Both the position numbers and the translations under genes were made by a program. Of a stretch of DNA of 64,000 nucleotides, positions 44,001 through 51,944 are shown piece by piece (the first letter of the stretch is position 1; the number at the start of each line of letters is the position of its first letter). The stretch spans positions 143,050 to 207,049 of the forward strand of contig NZ_FNCC01000015.1 of the NCBI RefSeq assembly GCF_900100955.1, given 5' to 3'. The notes below the pieces were generated by a model, which saw nothing but the letters and a program-made list of their open reading frames with translations, was not told the origin of the DNA and did not search any database. This DNA is from Lentzea fradiae (GTDB lineage: Bacteria > Actinomycetota > Actinomycetes > Mycobacteriales > Pseudonocardiaceae).

Positions 44001-44100
44001 AACCTGGTACCACCCCAGGCGCTGCACCAGAGGTCCTGCCCACCGCGACCCGCCACGCACCCTCCCGTGCGTAATCCGCCAGTGTTCCCCGCTGCCTCCG

Positions 44101-44219
44101 CGTGACGTGGCTATAGGACGCGGGGCCCCCGCGTTCGAGCGGATGGGACGTAGGGCCCCCGCGTACCCGGCGGGAAACACGAAAGAGAGTCGCGAGCGGG
44201 GCCGGGGGTTACGGACAGC
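44101..44219. repeat. Structured intergenic repeat element, copy B
   Basis: Homologue of 18312-18429 in the same orientation, also between convergent genes (peroxiredoxin and TetR). The short palindrome ACGCGGGG/CCCCGCGT is kept with one loop base, while the longer 13-base pairing has a length change (4G/5C against 3G/5C), so the two-hairpin fold is the conserved one. The GGGAAACACGAAAGAGAGTC block is identical to copy A. Confidence 0.8.
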
Positions 44220-44233
44220 TGCTGGAAGCGTCC

Positions 44234-44806
44234 TCAGGTCCGCAGGCCGGCCAGCACGAAGTCGGCGATCTCGTCAGCCAGCCGGGCGGGGCTCTTCTGG
44301 CCGTCCGGCCGGAACCACGTCGGCAGCTGGTTGACGACGCCGACCGCGACGAGCACGACGGTGTCCGCCGGCACCGCCGAGCTGAACTCGCCGTCCGCCT
44401 GTCCCTTCTCGACCACCGCGAGGAACGTCTCGTGGTAGCGCCGCCGCTCGGCGCGGAAGTCGGCCATCCGCTCCTGGCCGAGCCGGTGCAGCTCGCGGAA
44501 GAACACGCTCGTCTCGTCGACCCGCTCCGCCGTGGAGACGACGAGCGAGCGCATGATCTCGCGGACCGTGTCGGCGGCGGGCAGGCCGAGGGCGATGATC
44601 CGGTCCAGGTCGGCGGACTGGGCCGTGATCAGCAGCCGGTAGATCTCGAAGAGCAGGTCGTCCTTGGAGCGGAAGTAGTGGTAGAGCGCGCCCTTGGTGA
44701 CCTCGGCGGCCTTGACGATCTCCTGCACCGAGGTCGCGTCGTAGCCCTGCGACGCGAACAGGCGCACGGCCGCGTCGATGATCTTCTGCTCGGTCGCGGT
44801 GGGCAC
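44234..44806 (-). CDS. TetR-family regulator
   Basis: 190 residues. The helix-turn-helix is IIDAAVRLFASQGYDATSVQEIVKAAEVTKGALYHYFRSKDDLLFEIY; the C-terminal half resembles regulators of acyl-CoA or aromatic metabolism (KstR2/FadR type). The GTG at 44806 lies two bases after the stop of the LLM oxidoreductase gene, so the two are cotranscribed. The perfect palindrome in front of that operon is the probable operator. Confidence 0.88.
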   Translation of the reverse strand: MPTATEQKIIDAAVRLFASQGYDATSVQEIVKAAEVTKGALYHYFRSKDDLLFEIYRLLITAQSADLDRIIALGLPAADTVREIMRSLVVSTAERVDETSVFFRELHRLGQERMADFRAERRRYHETFLAVVEKGQADGEFSSAVPADTVVLVAVGVVNQLPTWFRPDGQKSPARLADEIADFVLAGLRT

Positions 44807-44808
44807 GG

Positions 44809-45759
44809 TCAGGCCCGCGGTGCCAGCGCGCGCACCTGCGCGGCCTGGTCGCCACCGGTCGGCAGCAGCGCGATGACCGGCGTGTCCACGCCGGCCGCCT
44901 GGTACTCGGCGACGCGCGCACGGCACTCTTCGGCGGAACCGTGCACGACGAGCGCGTCCACGACCTCGTCCGGGATCGCCTTCGAGGCCGCCTTGCGGTC
45001 GCCCGCGGCCCACGCCTCGTGCATCGGGCGCAGCAGCTCGCCGCGGCCCAGCCAGTCGTGGAACGCCGCGTAGGCGGGGACGGTCAGGTAGGTGCTGATC
45101 AGCATGCGGCCGAGTGCCCGCGCGGCGTCGGCGTCCTCGGTCGGGCACACGAAGATCCGGGCGGCCAGCTCGGCGTCGCCCAGCTCGGCGCGCACCTTCG
45201 GCACGTCCCCGGCCCCGAGCCAGTTGGTGATCGCGCCGTCGGCCTCGCGACCGGCCAGGCGCAGCATGTTCGGTCGCAGCGCGGCGAGCATGATCGGCAC
45301 CTTCTCCGCGGGCGGGCGCTCCAGCTTGAAGCCCTTGACCGAGAACGTGTCGTAGTCGGCGGTGACCTTCTCGCCCGCGAGCGCGGCCTTCAGGAAGCGC
45401 AGGGTGTCGCGGGTGCGCTTGAACGGCTCCTCGAACGGGATGGCGTTCCAGCGCTGCACGATCGCGGGCGAGGACGAGCCGATGCCCAGCACGAACCGCC
45501 CGCCGGTCACCTCGGCGAGGGTCGCGGCGGTCATCGCGAGGGTGGCGGGGCCGCGCGTGTAGACGGGGGCGATGGCCGTGCCGAAGCGCAGCTCGTCCGA
45601 CCACTGGGCGGCCAGCGCCAGCGGCGTGAACGCGTCCGTCCCGGTGGTCTCGGCCGACCACACGTCGGTGTAGCCGAGCCCGGCGAGCTCGGACACCAGC
45701 GCGCGGTGCTCCAGCACCGGCACACCGATCAGCGGCAGCGTGATTCCCCAACGAGCCAT
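44809..45759 (-). CDS. LLM-class (F420-dependent type) oxidoreductase
   Basis: 316 residues with the luciferase-like monooxygenase barrel: MARWGITLPLIGVPV, YTDVWSAETTGTDAFTPLALAA, GTAIAPVYTRGPATLAMTAATLAEVTGGRFVLGIGSSS and the final VIALLPTGGD. The GIG-S-S-S stretch and overall length fit the F420-dependent subgroup common in mycobacteria and actinomycetes. The gene is first in an operon with the TetR regulator. The substrate is unknown. Confidence 0.88.
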   Translation of the reverse strand: MARWGITLPLIGVPVLEHRALVSELAGLGYTDVWSAETTGTDAFTPLALAAQWSDELRFGTAIAPVYTRGPATLAMTAATLAEVTGGRFVLGIGSSSPAIVQRWNAIPFEEPFKRTRDTLRFLKAALAGEKVTADYDTFSVKGFKLERPPAEKVPIMLAALRPNMLRLAGREADGAITNWLGAGDVPKVRAELGDAELAARIFVCPTEDADAARALGRMLISTYLTVPAYAAFHDWLGRGELLRPMHEAWAAGDRKAASKAIPDEVVDALVVHGSAEECRARVAEYQAAGVDTPVIALLPTGGDQAAQVRALAPRA

Positions 45760-45794
45760 GAGCGCCCCTCCAGGTCAGCGACTTGAGGGCACCC

Positions 45795-45810
45795 TACCGA
45801 CCGGTCGGTA
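45795..45810. promoter_or_regulatory. Probable TetR operator TACCGACCGGTCGGTA
   Basis: Perfect 16-bp palindrome 35 bases before the LLM oxidoreductase start. It resembles operators of fatty-acid/phenylacetate-type TetR regulators (PfmR of Thermus is said to recognise TACCGACCG...). It fits autoregulation by the TetR gene two genes down. Confidence 0.7.
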
Positions 45811-45821
45811 TGCGTACAACC

Positions 45822-46478
45822 CTACTTCTTCCGCGCCACCGTCAGCCCGTCCGCGATCGGCACCAGCACCGACTCCACCCGTTCGTCGGCCAGCACGAAC
45901 CTGTTGAAGGCGTCGATCGCGGCGGCGTTGCCCGTCGGTTGCTCGTCGGCGGCCTCCCCGTAGTAGAGCGTGTTGTCCGCGAGCAGCAGGCCGCCCTGGC
46001 GGACCCGCGGCACCAGCAGGTCCCAGTAGTGCGCGTACCCGGCCTTGTCCGCGTCGATGAACACCAGGTCGACCACCGGCTCTCCCGGCAGCGCCGCCAG
46101 CGTCTCGGCGGCGCTGCCGATCCGCAGGTCGATCCGCTCCCGTACCCCCGCCGCCTGCCAGGCTTCCTCGGCGATCGCCGTCCACTCGGCGGAGACGTCG
46201 CAGGTGATGACCTTGCCGTGCGGCGGGAGCGCCTGCGCGAACGCCAGCGTGGAGTACCCGGTGTACGTGCCGACCTCGACCACGGTCTGCGCCCCCGTGA
46301 GCTTGACCAGCAGGGACAGCAGCACCGCCTGCTCGTGCGGGATCTGCATCTCCGCCGAGTCGCCCAGCTCGGCGGTGCGGGCGATCAGCTTCTCCTGCAC
46401 CTCGGTGGGCCGCCCCGCCTGCGTGCGCACGTAGCGGTAGATCTGCGGCGTCATGACCACGGTCTTGAAGTCGTTCAC
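45822..46478 (-). CDS. Caffeoyl-CoA-type O-methyltransferase
   Basis: 218 residues of the cation-dependent class (Methyltransf_3, as in caffeoyl-CoA OMT, catechol OMT and SafC). SAM-binding motif VVEVGTYTGYSTLAFAQAL, DLVFIDADK with the metal-binding Asp, and LLADNTLYYGEA with the second metal ligand are intact. Known relatives methylate catechol hydroxyls. It follows the candidate tyrosine hydroxylase by 13 bases, consistent with methylating a catechol made there (giving a ferulate-like ring). The start at 46478 is GTG; an internal ATG at MTPQIYRYV is possible. Confidence 0.9.
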   Translation of the reverse strand: MNDFKTVVMTPQIYRYVRTQAGRPTEVQEKLIARTAELGDSAEMQIPHEQAVLLSLLVKLTGAQTVVEVGTYTGYSTLAFAQALPPHGKVITCDVSAEWTAIAEEAWQAAGVRERIDLRIGSAAETLAALPGEPVVDLVFIDADKAGYAHYWDLLVPRVRQGGLLLADNTLYYGEAADEQPTGNAAAIDAFNRFVLADERVESVLVPIADGLTVARKK

Positions 46479-46491
46479 GCGCGGCCTTCTC

Positions 46492-47250
46492 TCATAGGTG
46501 GGTGAGCAACGTCCTCAGCGTGTCGCGGTACTCGGGCCGCAGCGGTTGTTCCGCCAGGTCCTGGTCGATGGCGGTCAGCACGGCGGTGCGGTGGGCGGCG
46601 TAGCGGCTCACGCACACGTTCTCCCTGCTGACGAGGAAGAACTCGTCGAACCGCGCGCGTTCGGCGTCGGTGGTGGGCACGCGCGTACGTCCCGACTCGC
46701 GCAGCAGCGACTGGCCGTCGGGGACGAGTTTGCGCATGACCTCCATGTGTGCCACCAAGTTCGCCTTGCTCGCCGAGAAAAGCGGTTCCGCCGCCACGGG
46801 ACCCAGTGCGGTGCGCACCCGGCGCAGCAGCCCAGGCAGTGGTTCGTAGTCACGCGCCCACCGCCCGCTGAACGCCGGGTCGAACGTCACCATCATCGGC
46901 CGGATGACGTCCTCGTACACCTCACGGGAACAGCTGCCCGCGTAGGCGAACATCACCGAGTACGCGTCGTATCCAAGCGCAGCGAGACGGACGAGCTCCG
47001 AATCGTGCTCACGTATCAACCGATCGAGTGAATCCGCCAGGAACCGCCAGACCAGGAACGCGCCGTGGTGGCCGAGGAACCAGCGGTGCACCGCGCGTTC
47101 CACCGGGTCCGACGGCGCGCTGATGTGGATCGGGATCTGGTAGCACCCGCTCCCGCACGGGATCAGGTCCTCCCCCGGCGACGGCAGGCGCAGGACCGGC
47201 AGGTCGACCCAGGTGTGACCCCAGCTGGGCAGGCAGACGGGAGCGCTCAT
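46492..47250 (-). CDS. Unknown protein; candidate haem-dependent tyrosine hydroxylase
   Basis: 252 residues. No catalytic motif is certain. It has an all-helical character and a segment WFLGHHGAFLVWRFLADSLDRLI that could hold the proximal histidine, then DPAFSGRWARDYEPLPGLLRR and a late SRYAAHRTAVL. This recalls the haem-dependent aromatic oxygenase group (LmbB2/TyrH/SfmD class, tryptophan dioxygenase fold), which turns tyrosine into DOPA. Context fits: its start overlaps the stop of a tyrosine-selective ammonia-lyase-like gene by four bases, and a catechol-type O-methyltransferase follows 13 bases later. If this is wrong, it is simply a conserved unknown of a phenylpropanoid-like cluster. 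Recognition is tentative. Confidence 0.45.
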   Translation of the reverse strand: MSAPVCLPSWGHTWVDLPVLRLPSPGEDLIPCGSGCYQIPIHISAPSDPVERAVHRWFLGHHGAFLVWRFLADSLDRLIREHDSELVRLAALGYDAYSVMFAYAGSCSREVYEDVIRPMMVTFDPAFSGRWARDYEPLPGLLRRVRTALGPVAAEPLFSASKANLVAHMEVMRKLVPDGQSLLRESGRTRVPTTDAERARFDEFFLVSRENVCVSRYAAHRTAVLTAIDQDLAEQPLRPEYRDTLRTLLTHL

Positions 47251-48758
47251 CGCACACTCTCCACTTCGGACGCGACGGTGTCGAGCAGGTCGGCGACCCC
47301 GGCGATCGCGGTGTCGAGCGGGCGGTCCGCCACGATCGGCGGCACCGCGGCGGCCAGCCGGTCGAACACCTCCGCGAGCCGGGGCGACCGCGGCCGGCGG
47401 GCGCCGACGTGGACGGCCTGACGCACCGCGACCGCCAGTCCGGCGTGCAGGTACCGCAGCAGGCGGGCCTGGTCGAGCGCGGTGAACGCGGCCTGTGTGC
47501 CGAACGGCACGACGTCCTGGTTGTGCAGGTTCGTCGGCAGGCTCTGCACGGAGGCCGGCGCGGCGGCCCTGCGCATCGCGGCGACGGTCGCGGTCGCCCC
47601 GATCTGCACGCCCTGCACGGCGTGGTGCCTGCCGGGGTCAGGGCTGAGCATCGGCGGCAACCCGTTGGTGCGCCTGGGGTCCACGAGCAGGTCGAGCTGG
47701 CGTTCCGCGAGGTTGCCGAGCTGCACCAGCGCGACGTTGAGCTGGTCGGCCGCGAAGGCGCCCGGCTGGCCGAAGAAGTTGCCGCCGTGCACGACCTCCC
47801 CGGTCTCCGGGAAGAACAACGGGTTGTCGCTCACCCCGTTGAGGTCGCGGCGCACGACCTCGTCCGCCTGCCGGATGTTCGTGGCCGCCGCCCCGATCAG
47901 CTGCGGCGTGCAGCGGATGCTGTAAGCCTCCTGCAGCGGCCGTTCACCCGATGGAACGCTTCCTTCGAGCCAGGTCCGCAGCGCGGCACCGGTGTCCGCG
48001 ACGTCCGGGTGCCCGAACGCGGCCAGCAGTCCAACCGAGGTGTACTCCGTGCCGCAGCCCAGCACGTCGGCCATCAGGGCGGACAGCAGCTCCGCGGTGC
48101 GTCGTGCCCGGACCGCCTGTGCCACAGCGAGTCCGAGCGCCGCGGCCGTCACCGAGATGCCGTTGACCAACGCGAGCGCGTCCCGCCCGTCCAGCTCCAG
48201 CTTCCGCAGCCCGGCGAGGGCGAGAGCCTCCCCGGCGGGCATCAGACGTCCTTCGAAGAACGCGTTCCCGTTGCCGCGCAGGCAATGTGCCACGTACGCG
48301 AGCGGTTGCAGGTCACCGCTGGCGCCAACGGAACCGAGTCGCGGCACGGCGGGCGCGAACCGGCTGTCCAGCATGGCGATCAGCGCGGAGACGACCTGCT
48401 CGGACACACCGGATCGCCCTTGCGCCAACGAGAACAGCCGGGCGAGCACAGCCGCGCGTGCGACGTGCGGTGGCAACAGGTCGCCGTGGCCGACGATGTG
48501 GTGCAGGATCGTGTTGTCGCTCTGGCCCGCGCTGTCCGCGCGGCCCTCGAACTCGACCAGCGGGCCGAAACCCGTTGTGACGCCGTAGATGGCGCGTCCC
48601 GACCGGCTCATGTCCAGGACGAACTCGCGACACCGCGCGACACGGTCCCGCACATCCGCCGAAAGGGTGACGTGCAAGGGATTCCGCGCGAGCTCGAGGT
48701 GTTCCGGTTCGAGCGCGGCGGACAGGTCCAACGTTGCGGGGGAAGTTCCGACAGTCAT
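47247..48758 (-). CDS. MIO-type aromatic amino acid ammonia-lyase, probably tyrosine-selective
   Basis: 503 residues. The MIO prosthetic group would form from Ala146-Ser147-Gly148 in GSVGASGDLQPLAYVA; the mobile-loop Tyr59 is in IYGVTTGFGPL. The aromatic-ring selectivity pair reads His87-Ile88 (LHHIVG), like the His-Leu of bacterial tyrosine ammonia-lyases and unlike the Ser-His of histidine enzymes or Phe-Leu of phenylalanine enzymes. That predicts p-coumarate from tyrosine (or caffeate from DOPA), though an aminomutase making beta-tyrosine cannot be excluded. First gene of a translationally coupled set with the candidate hydroxylase and O-methyltransferase. A 192-bp gap with an A/T-rich core separates it from the CoA ligase. 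Confidence 0.88.
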   Translation of the reverse strand: MTVGTSPATLDLSAALEPEHLELARNPLHVTLSADVRDRVARCREFVLDMSRSGRAIYGVTTGFGPLVEFEGRADSAGQSDNTILHHIVGHGDLLPPHVARAAVLARLFSLAQGRSGVSEQVVSALIAMLDSRFAPAVPRLGSVGASGDLQPLAYVAHCLRGNGNAFFEGRLMPAGEALALAGLRKLELDGRDALALVNGISVTAAALGLAVAQAVRARRTAELLSALMADVLGCGTEYTSVGLLAAFGHPDVADTGAALRTWLEGSVPSGERPLQEAYSIRCTPQLIGAAATNIRQADEVVRRDLNGVSDNPLFFPETGEVVHGGNFFGQPGAFAADQLNVALVQLGNLAERQLDLLVDPRRTNGLPPMLSPDPGRHHAVQGVQIGATATVAAMRRAAAPASVQSLPTNLHNQDVVPFGTQAAFTALDQARLLRYLHAGLAVAVRQAVHVGARRPRSPRLAEVFDRLAAAVPPIVADRPLDTAIAGVADLLDTVASEVESVR

Positions 48759-48950
48759 GACGCCTCCTGACGACTGGGGGCCACTCGCGACGATCCCCGT
48801 TGACCAGTCGACGAGGAAGGGTCTTAGGTACGCACTACCAACAGAAATATCTTGTTCTCGTGCATGCGTGTGGCGGAATTCGTTGCCCGTTGACAGAGAG
48901 TTCGCCCGCCGGCTGCTCCACCGGCGTGAACTTCGCCGAAAACCCTTGCG

Positions 48951-50399
48951 TCAAACCGATTCGTCCTTGAGCACGCGGCGCAGAACCTTGCCCGACACGG
49001 ACTTCGGGATCTCCGCCACGAACTCGACCGCGCGCACCTTCTTGTAGGGCGCCACCTCCCCCGCCACGAATGCGATCAGCTCCTCCGCCGTGACGTCTCC
49101 CCGCGTCACGACGAAAGCCTTGGGAACCTCACCTCGCGCCCGGTCGGGCCGGCCGACGACGGCGGCGTCCGCCACCTCGGGGTGGCGGCGCAGCACGTCC
49201 TCCAGCTCGGCGGGCGCGACCTGGTACCCGTTGCACTTGATGATCTCCTTGATGCGGTCGACGACGTGGAACCTGCCGTCGCGGACCCGCACCAGATCCC
49301 CCGTGCGCAGCCACCCGTCCACGAACGCCCGCCGCGTCGCCTCCTCGTCACCGAGGTAGCCGTCCATCACCTGGGGGCCGCGGATCAGCAGCTCGCCCTC
49401 CTCGGAGTCGGCCCCGGTGCCGGGGTCGACGACGCGCGCCTCGGTTCCCGGGCACAGCACGCCCACACTCGTGGGATCGCTCTCCAGGTCGTCGTCGAAC
49501 GTCTGGTGCGTGCCGCCCGCCTCGGTGAGCCCGTAGCCCTGCCGGACGGGCGCACCGAGCTTGCGTTCGGCCTCGCGGCGGAGGGCGTCGTCGAGCGGCG
49601 CGGCACCACAGAGGACGAGCTTGAGGCGCTGGCGCGGCACCGGCCCCTCGTGGTCCGCGATGGCGGCGGCCAGCGGTGGCACCAGGAACGCCCGCGTGAC
49701 GCGGTGCTCGGCGAGGCGGCGCAGGTACGTCCCGGCGTCGCTGCGGGGCATCGTCACGAGTGTGGCGCCGCCGAGCAGGCCGGAGTTGAGGATGATCGTG
49801 AAGCCGTAGACGTGGAAGAACGGCAGGTTCGCCGCGAGCACGTCGCCGGAACCGATGCGCCAGCCGGGCCGGTGCTGTTCGAGGTTCGCGACGATCGCGC
49901 GGTGGCTCAGCCGGACGGCCTTCGTGCGGCCCGTGGTGCCGCTGGAGAACAGGATCGCCGCGGTGCCGCCGGGGTCCACGCGCGGCAGCGTCGCGGTCTC
50001 GTCCTCGGGGAGGTCGTCGAGGTCGAGCGTCGCCGAGACGTGCGCGAGCTCCTTGAGCCTGTCCGCGTCACGCGGCGGAAGCACGGGGTTGATGAGCGCG
50101 ACCGCGGCACCCGCCGCCATCGCGGCGTGCAGGCCGACGGCGAACCGCGGCCGGTTGTGGCTCGTGATCGCGACGGTGTCACCGGGCCGGACGCCGCCGC
50201 GGACGAGGCCGCCCGCGACCCGGCGGACCTGCTCGGCGAGCTCGGCGTAGGTGAGCGACTCTCCCGTGACCGCGTCGGCGAGCGCCACCGCGTCGTCGTG
50301 ACGAGCACGCCGCAGGACGTGCTCGGGGACCGTGGCCTCGGGAACGGCCACCGCCGGCAGGGGGCTGCGGTAGATCACGGGCGCGGCTCCGGTGTCCAC
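48951..50399 (-). CDS. 4-coumarate:CoA ligase-like acyl-CoA synthetase
   Basis: 482 residues of the ANL family. The P-loop ILFSSGTTGRTKAV, the A5-type motif QGYGLTEAGGTHQTF, RTGDLVRVRDGRFHVVDRIKEIIKCNGYQVAPAELE and the final catalytic Lys in PKSVSGKVLRR are all intact. It is about 30-60 residues shorter than plant 4CL, mostly in the N-terminal part. Such enzymes make hydroxycinnamoyl-CoA. Upstream in the same direction as the ammonia-lyase gene, it plausibly activates the coumarate or ferulate made by the downstream genes. Confidence 0.9.
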   Translation of the reverse strand: MDTGAAPVIYRSPLPAVAVPEATVPEHVLRRARHDDAVALADAVTGESLTYAELAEQVRRVAGGLVRGGVRPGDTVAITSHNRPRFAVGLHAAMAAGAAVALINPVLPPRDADRLKELAHVSATLDLDDLPEDETATLPRVDPGGTAAILFSSGTTGRTKAVRLSHRAIVANLEQHRPGWRIGSGDVLAANLPFFHVYGFTIILNSGLLGGATLVTMPRSDAGTYLRRLAEHRVTRAFLVPPLAAAIADHEGPVPRQRLKLVLCGAAPLDDALRREAERKLGAPVRQGYGLTEAGGTHQTFDDDLESDPTSVGVLCPGTEARVVDPGTGADSEEGELLIRGPQVMDGYLGDEEATRRAFVDGWLRTGDLVRVRDGRFHVVDRIKEIIKCNGYQVAPAELEDVLRRHPEVADAAVVGRPDRARGEVPKAFVVTRGDVTAEELIAFVAGEVAPYKKVRAVEFVAEIPKSVSGKVLRRVLKDESV

Positions 50400-50488
50400 G
50401 CCGCCGGACCTGATGCCCGGCGGCGTGGCCGGAGACTATCGGCACTTTTCGTGGTCGATCGACTACTTGTACACGCTCGGCCGACCGG

Positions 50489-51334
50489 CTAAAGGCTGAC
50501 GCCGCGCTCCGCGAGCCACCCGACGGGGTTGACCTTCTGCGAGCCGCCGAGCCAGACCTCGAAGTGCAGGTGCGGCCCGGTCGACTGGCCGCGGTTGCCG
50601 ATCGTCGCGATCTGCTGCCCGGCCTTGACGTGCGCACCCTGTGCCACGTCGATGGTGTTCATGTGCCCGTAGACGGTGACGGTGCCGTCGGCGTGCTGCA
50701 CGCGCACCCACAGCCCGAACCCGGAAGCGGGACCGGCCTCGATCACGGTGCCCTCCATGGCGGCCACGATCGGCGTGCCGATGGCGTTCGCGATGTCGAC
50801 ACCGTTGTGGCTCGTGCCCCAGCGGGCACCGAACCCGGACGTGAACGTCCCCTCGGCGGGCTTCACGCACTGGGGCCGGCGCGCCTCTTCCTCGGCGGCG
50901 ACGCGGGCCCGCTCGGCCTCCTGCTCGGCCGCAACACGAGCGGCCTCGGCCTGGGCGGCCTCCTGGCGCTGGACGAACGCGCCCTCGGCGACCCTGATCG
51001 CCTCTTTGACGTTGAACTGCGCCTGGATCTGCTCGGCCTGGATGAGCTTGCGCGTCTCCGAGACCGTGTAGAGCGCCCGGACCGTCTGCGGCCCCTTCTC
51101 CGGCTGCGCGGTCATCGCCGCGGCGAGGTCCTTCGTGGCCGCGACGGGGACGATGCGGTCCATCGGCGTGACCGTGGCCATCGCCTGGGTGAAACCGGCG
51201 CCGATGAGAGCGCCCGCGGCGACAACCGCCGTAACTGCCTTTTTGCGGTCCAGGTCCACCCGGTCGACGACGTCGACCAACGCGCCCTTCACTCGCTGGC
51301 GTGCCAAACGATGGCGTGCCAAAACTGCCTCCAT
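50489..51334 (-). CDS. Secreted or membrane-anchored M23-family peptidase
   Basis: 281 residues. The N-terminus is a membrane anchor or signal (KKAVTAVVAAGALIGAGFTQAMA), then a long coiled coil of Ala/Glu/Arg-rich helix (VQRQEAAQAEAARVAAEQEAERARVAAEEEA), and the C-terminal zinc peptidase with metal ligands in HNGVDIANAIGTPI and HMNTIDV, and GPHLHFEVW. LytM/M23 enzymes cut peptidoglycan cross-links; with the coiled coil this resembles EnvC/NlpD-like or DipM-like activators of division or spore hydrolases. It is preceded by a leader with three hairpins. Confidence 0.9.
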   Translation of the reverse strand: MEAVLARHRLARQRVKGALVDVVDRVDLDRKKAVTAVVAAGALIGAGFTQAMATVTPMDRIVPVAATKDLAAAMTAQPEKGPQTVRALYTVSETRKLIQAEQIQAQFNVKEAIRVAEGAFVQRQEAAQAEAARVAAEQEAERARVAAEEEARRPQCVKPAEGTFTSGFGARWGTSHNGVDIANAIGTPIVAAMEGTVIEAGPASGFGLWVRVQHADGTVTVYGHMNTIDVAQGAHVKAGQQIATIGNRGQSTGPHLHFEVWLGGSQKVNPVGWLAERGVSL

Positions 51335-51368
51335 GCACTCGGGGAGAGTTCGGAGAACCGCGCTTCAC

Positions 51369-51439
51369 CCGGCTTCGGGAGGCCGGACTGCGGGCTTTCG
51401 GGAGCCCGGTGGTGGACTGGACCGCTTCGGGGGAAGTCC
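51369..51439 (-). other. Three tandem hairpins in the leader of the M23 gene
   Basis: On the minus strand three successive hairpins have related C-rich loops: about 51418-51439 (CTTC-CCCC-GAAG inside a GGAC/GTCC stem), 51391-51408 (CGGGCT/AGCCCG around CCCGAA) and 51369-51386 (CCGGC/GCCGG around CTCCCGAA). They end 34 bases before the start codon. M23 and LysM hydrolase genes of actinomycetes often carry riboswitch leaders, but the conserved bases of the c-di-AMP riboswitch were not found. Confidence 0.4.
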
Positions 51440-51444
51440 GTGTC

Positions 51445-51870
51445 CTTGCGGTTATCGAACCGTGACATGCGGCCGGAAACGTAACCTCGCGTGACCGACA
51501 GAGGCAAGCAATGAGCGCGTTCAGGTGATTAGGCCCACTGTTTGTCACTCTCCGTATTCGAGTCTGTTCGGTCTCGGATAACGGGCTTCAGACCAATGAT
51601 CGTTGTGGGGTTTGTACTGGTCAGTCGCTTTATCGTGAAAGGTTTGGGCGGTGAGGTGGGTGGCCCTTGGGGGGTGGATGGTCACTTTGGGTGGAGTGCT
51701 GGCTACTGGAGTGTTTTGAGGCGCTGGGCGGGGTTGTGGGTGGTCCGGAGCGGGGGTGTGAGGCACGGCTGGAAGGCAGGCGGCTTTGGCGCGACTGGTG
51801 GGCCAGAGCTGACTGAGGCGGACCGGTGGCGGGCCGGGAGACGCCCAGCCCCTCCCTCCCCCACAGCAAA
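51445..51870. other. Intergenic region with strong G/T strand skew
   Basis: No convincing gene in about 425 bases. From about 51600 to 51840 the plus strand is markedly rich in G and T (runs such as GGCCCTTGGGGGGTGG), unlike the surrounding DNA. Open frames here lack normal codon bias. It could hold G-quadruplex-forming segments or a decayed gene. Confidence 0.5.
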
Positions 51871-51901
51871 GGCCGCCGGACGCGCTTGGCGTCCGACGGC
51901 C
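51871..51901 (-). terminator. Terminator hairpin after the penicillin-binding protein gene
   Basis: Thirteen-base arms GGCCGCCGGACGC and GCGTCCGACGGCC with one mismatch and a 5-base loop, 44 bases past the stop on the minus strand, followed there by a TTTGC stretch. Confidence 0.75.
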
Positions 51902-51944
51902 CTCTGCTTCAGCGGTCTGGCGGAGAACCCGCCGAGCCGCGGTC

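Noticed and set aside
51335..51550. c-di-AMP (ydaO-type) riboswitch before the M23 peptidase
   Set aside because: Looked for because such leaders are common before cell-wall hydrolase genes, but the conserved sequence blocks of that class were not found; only three hairpins with CCCGAA loops are present.
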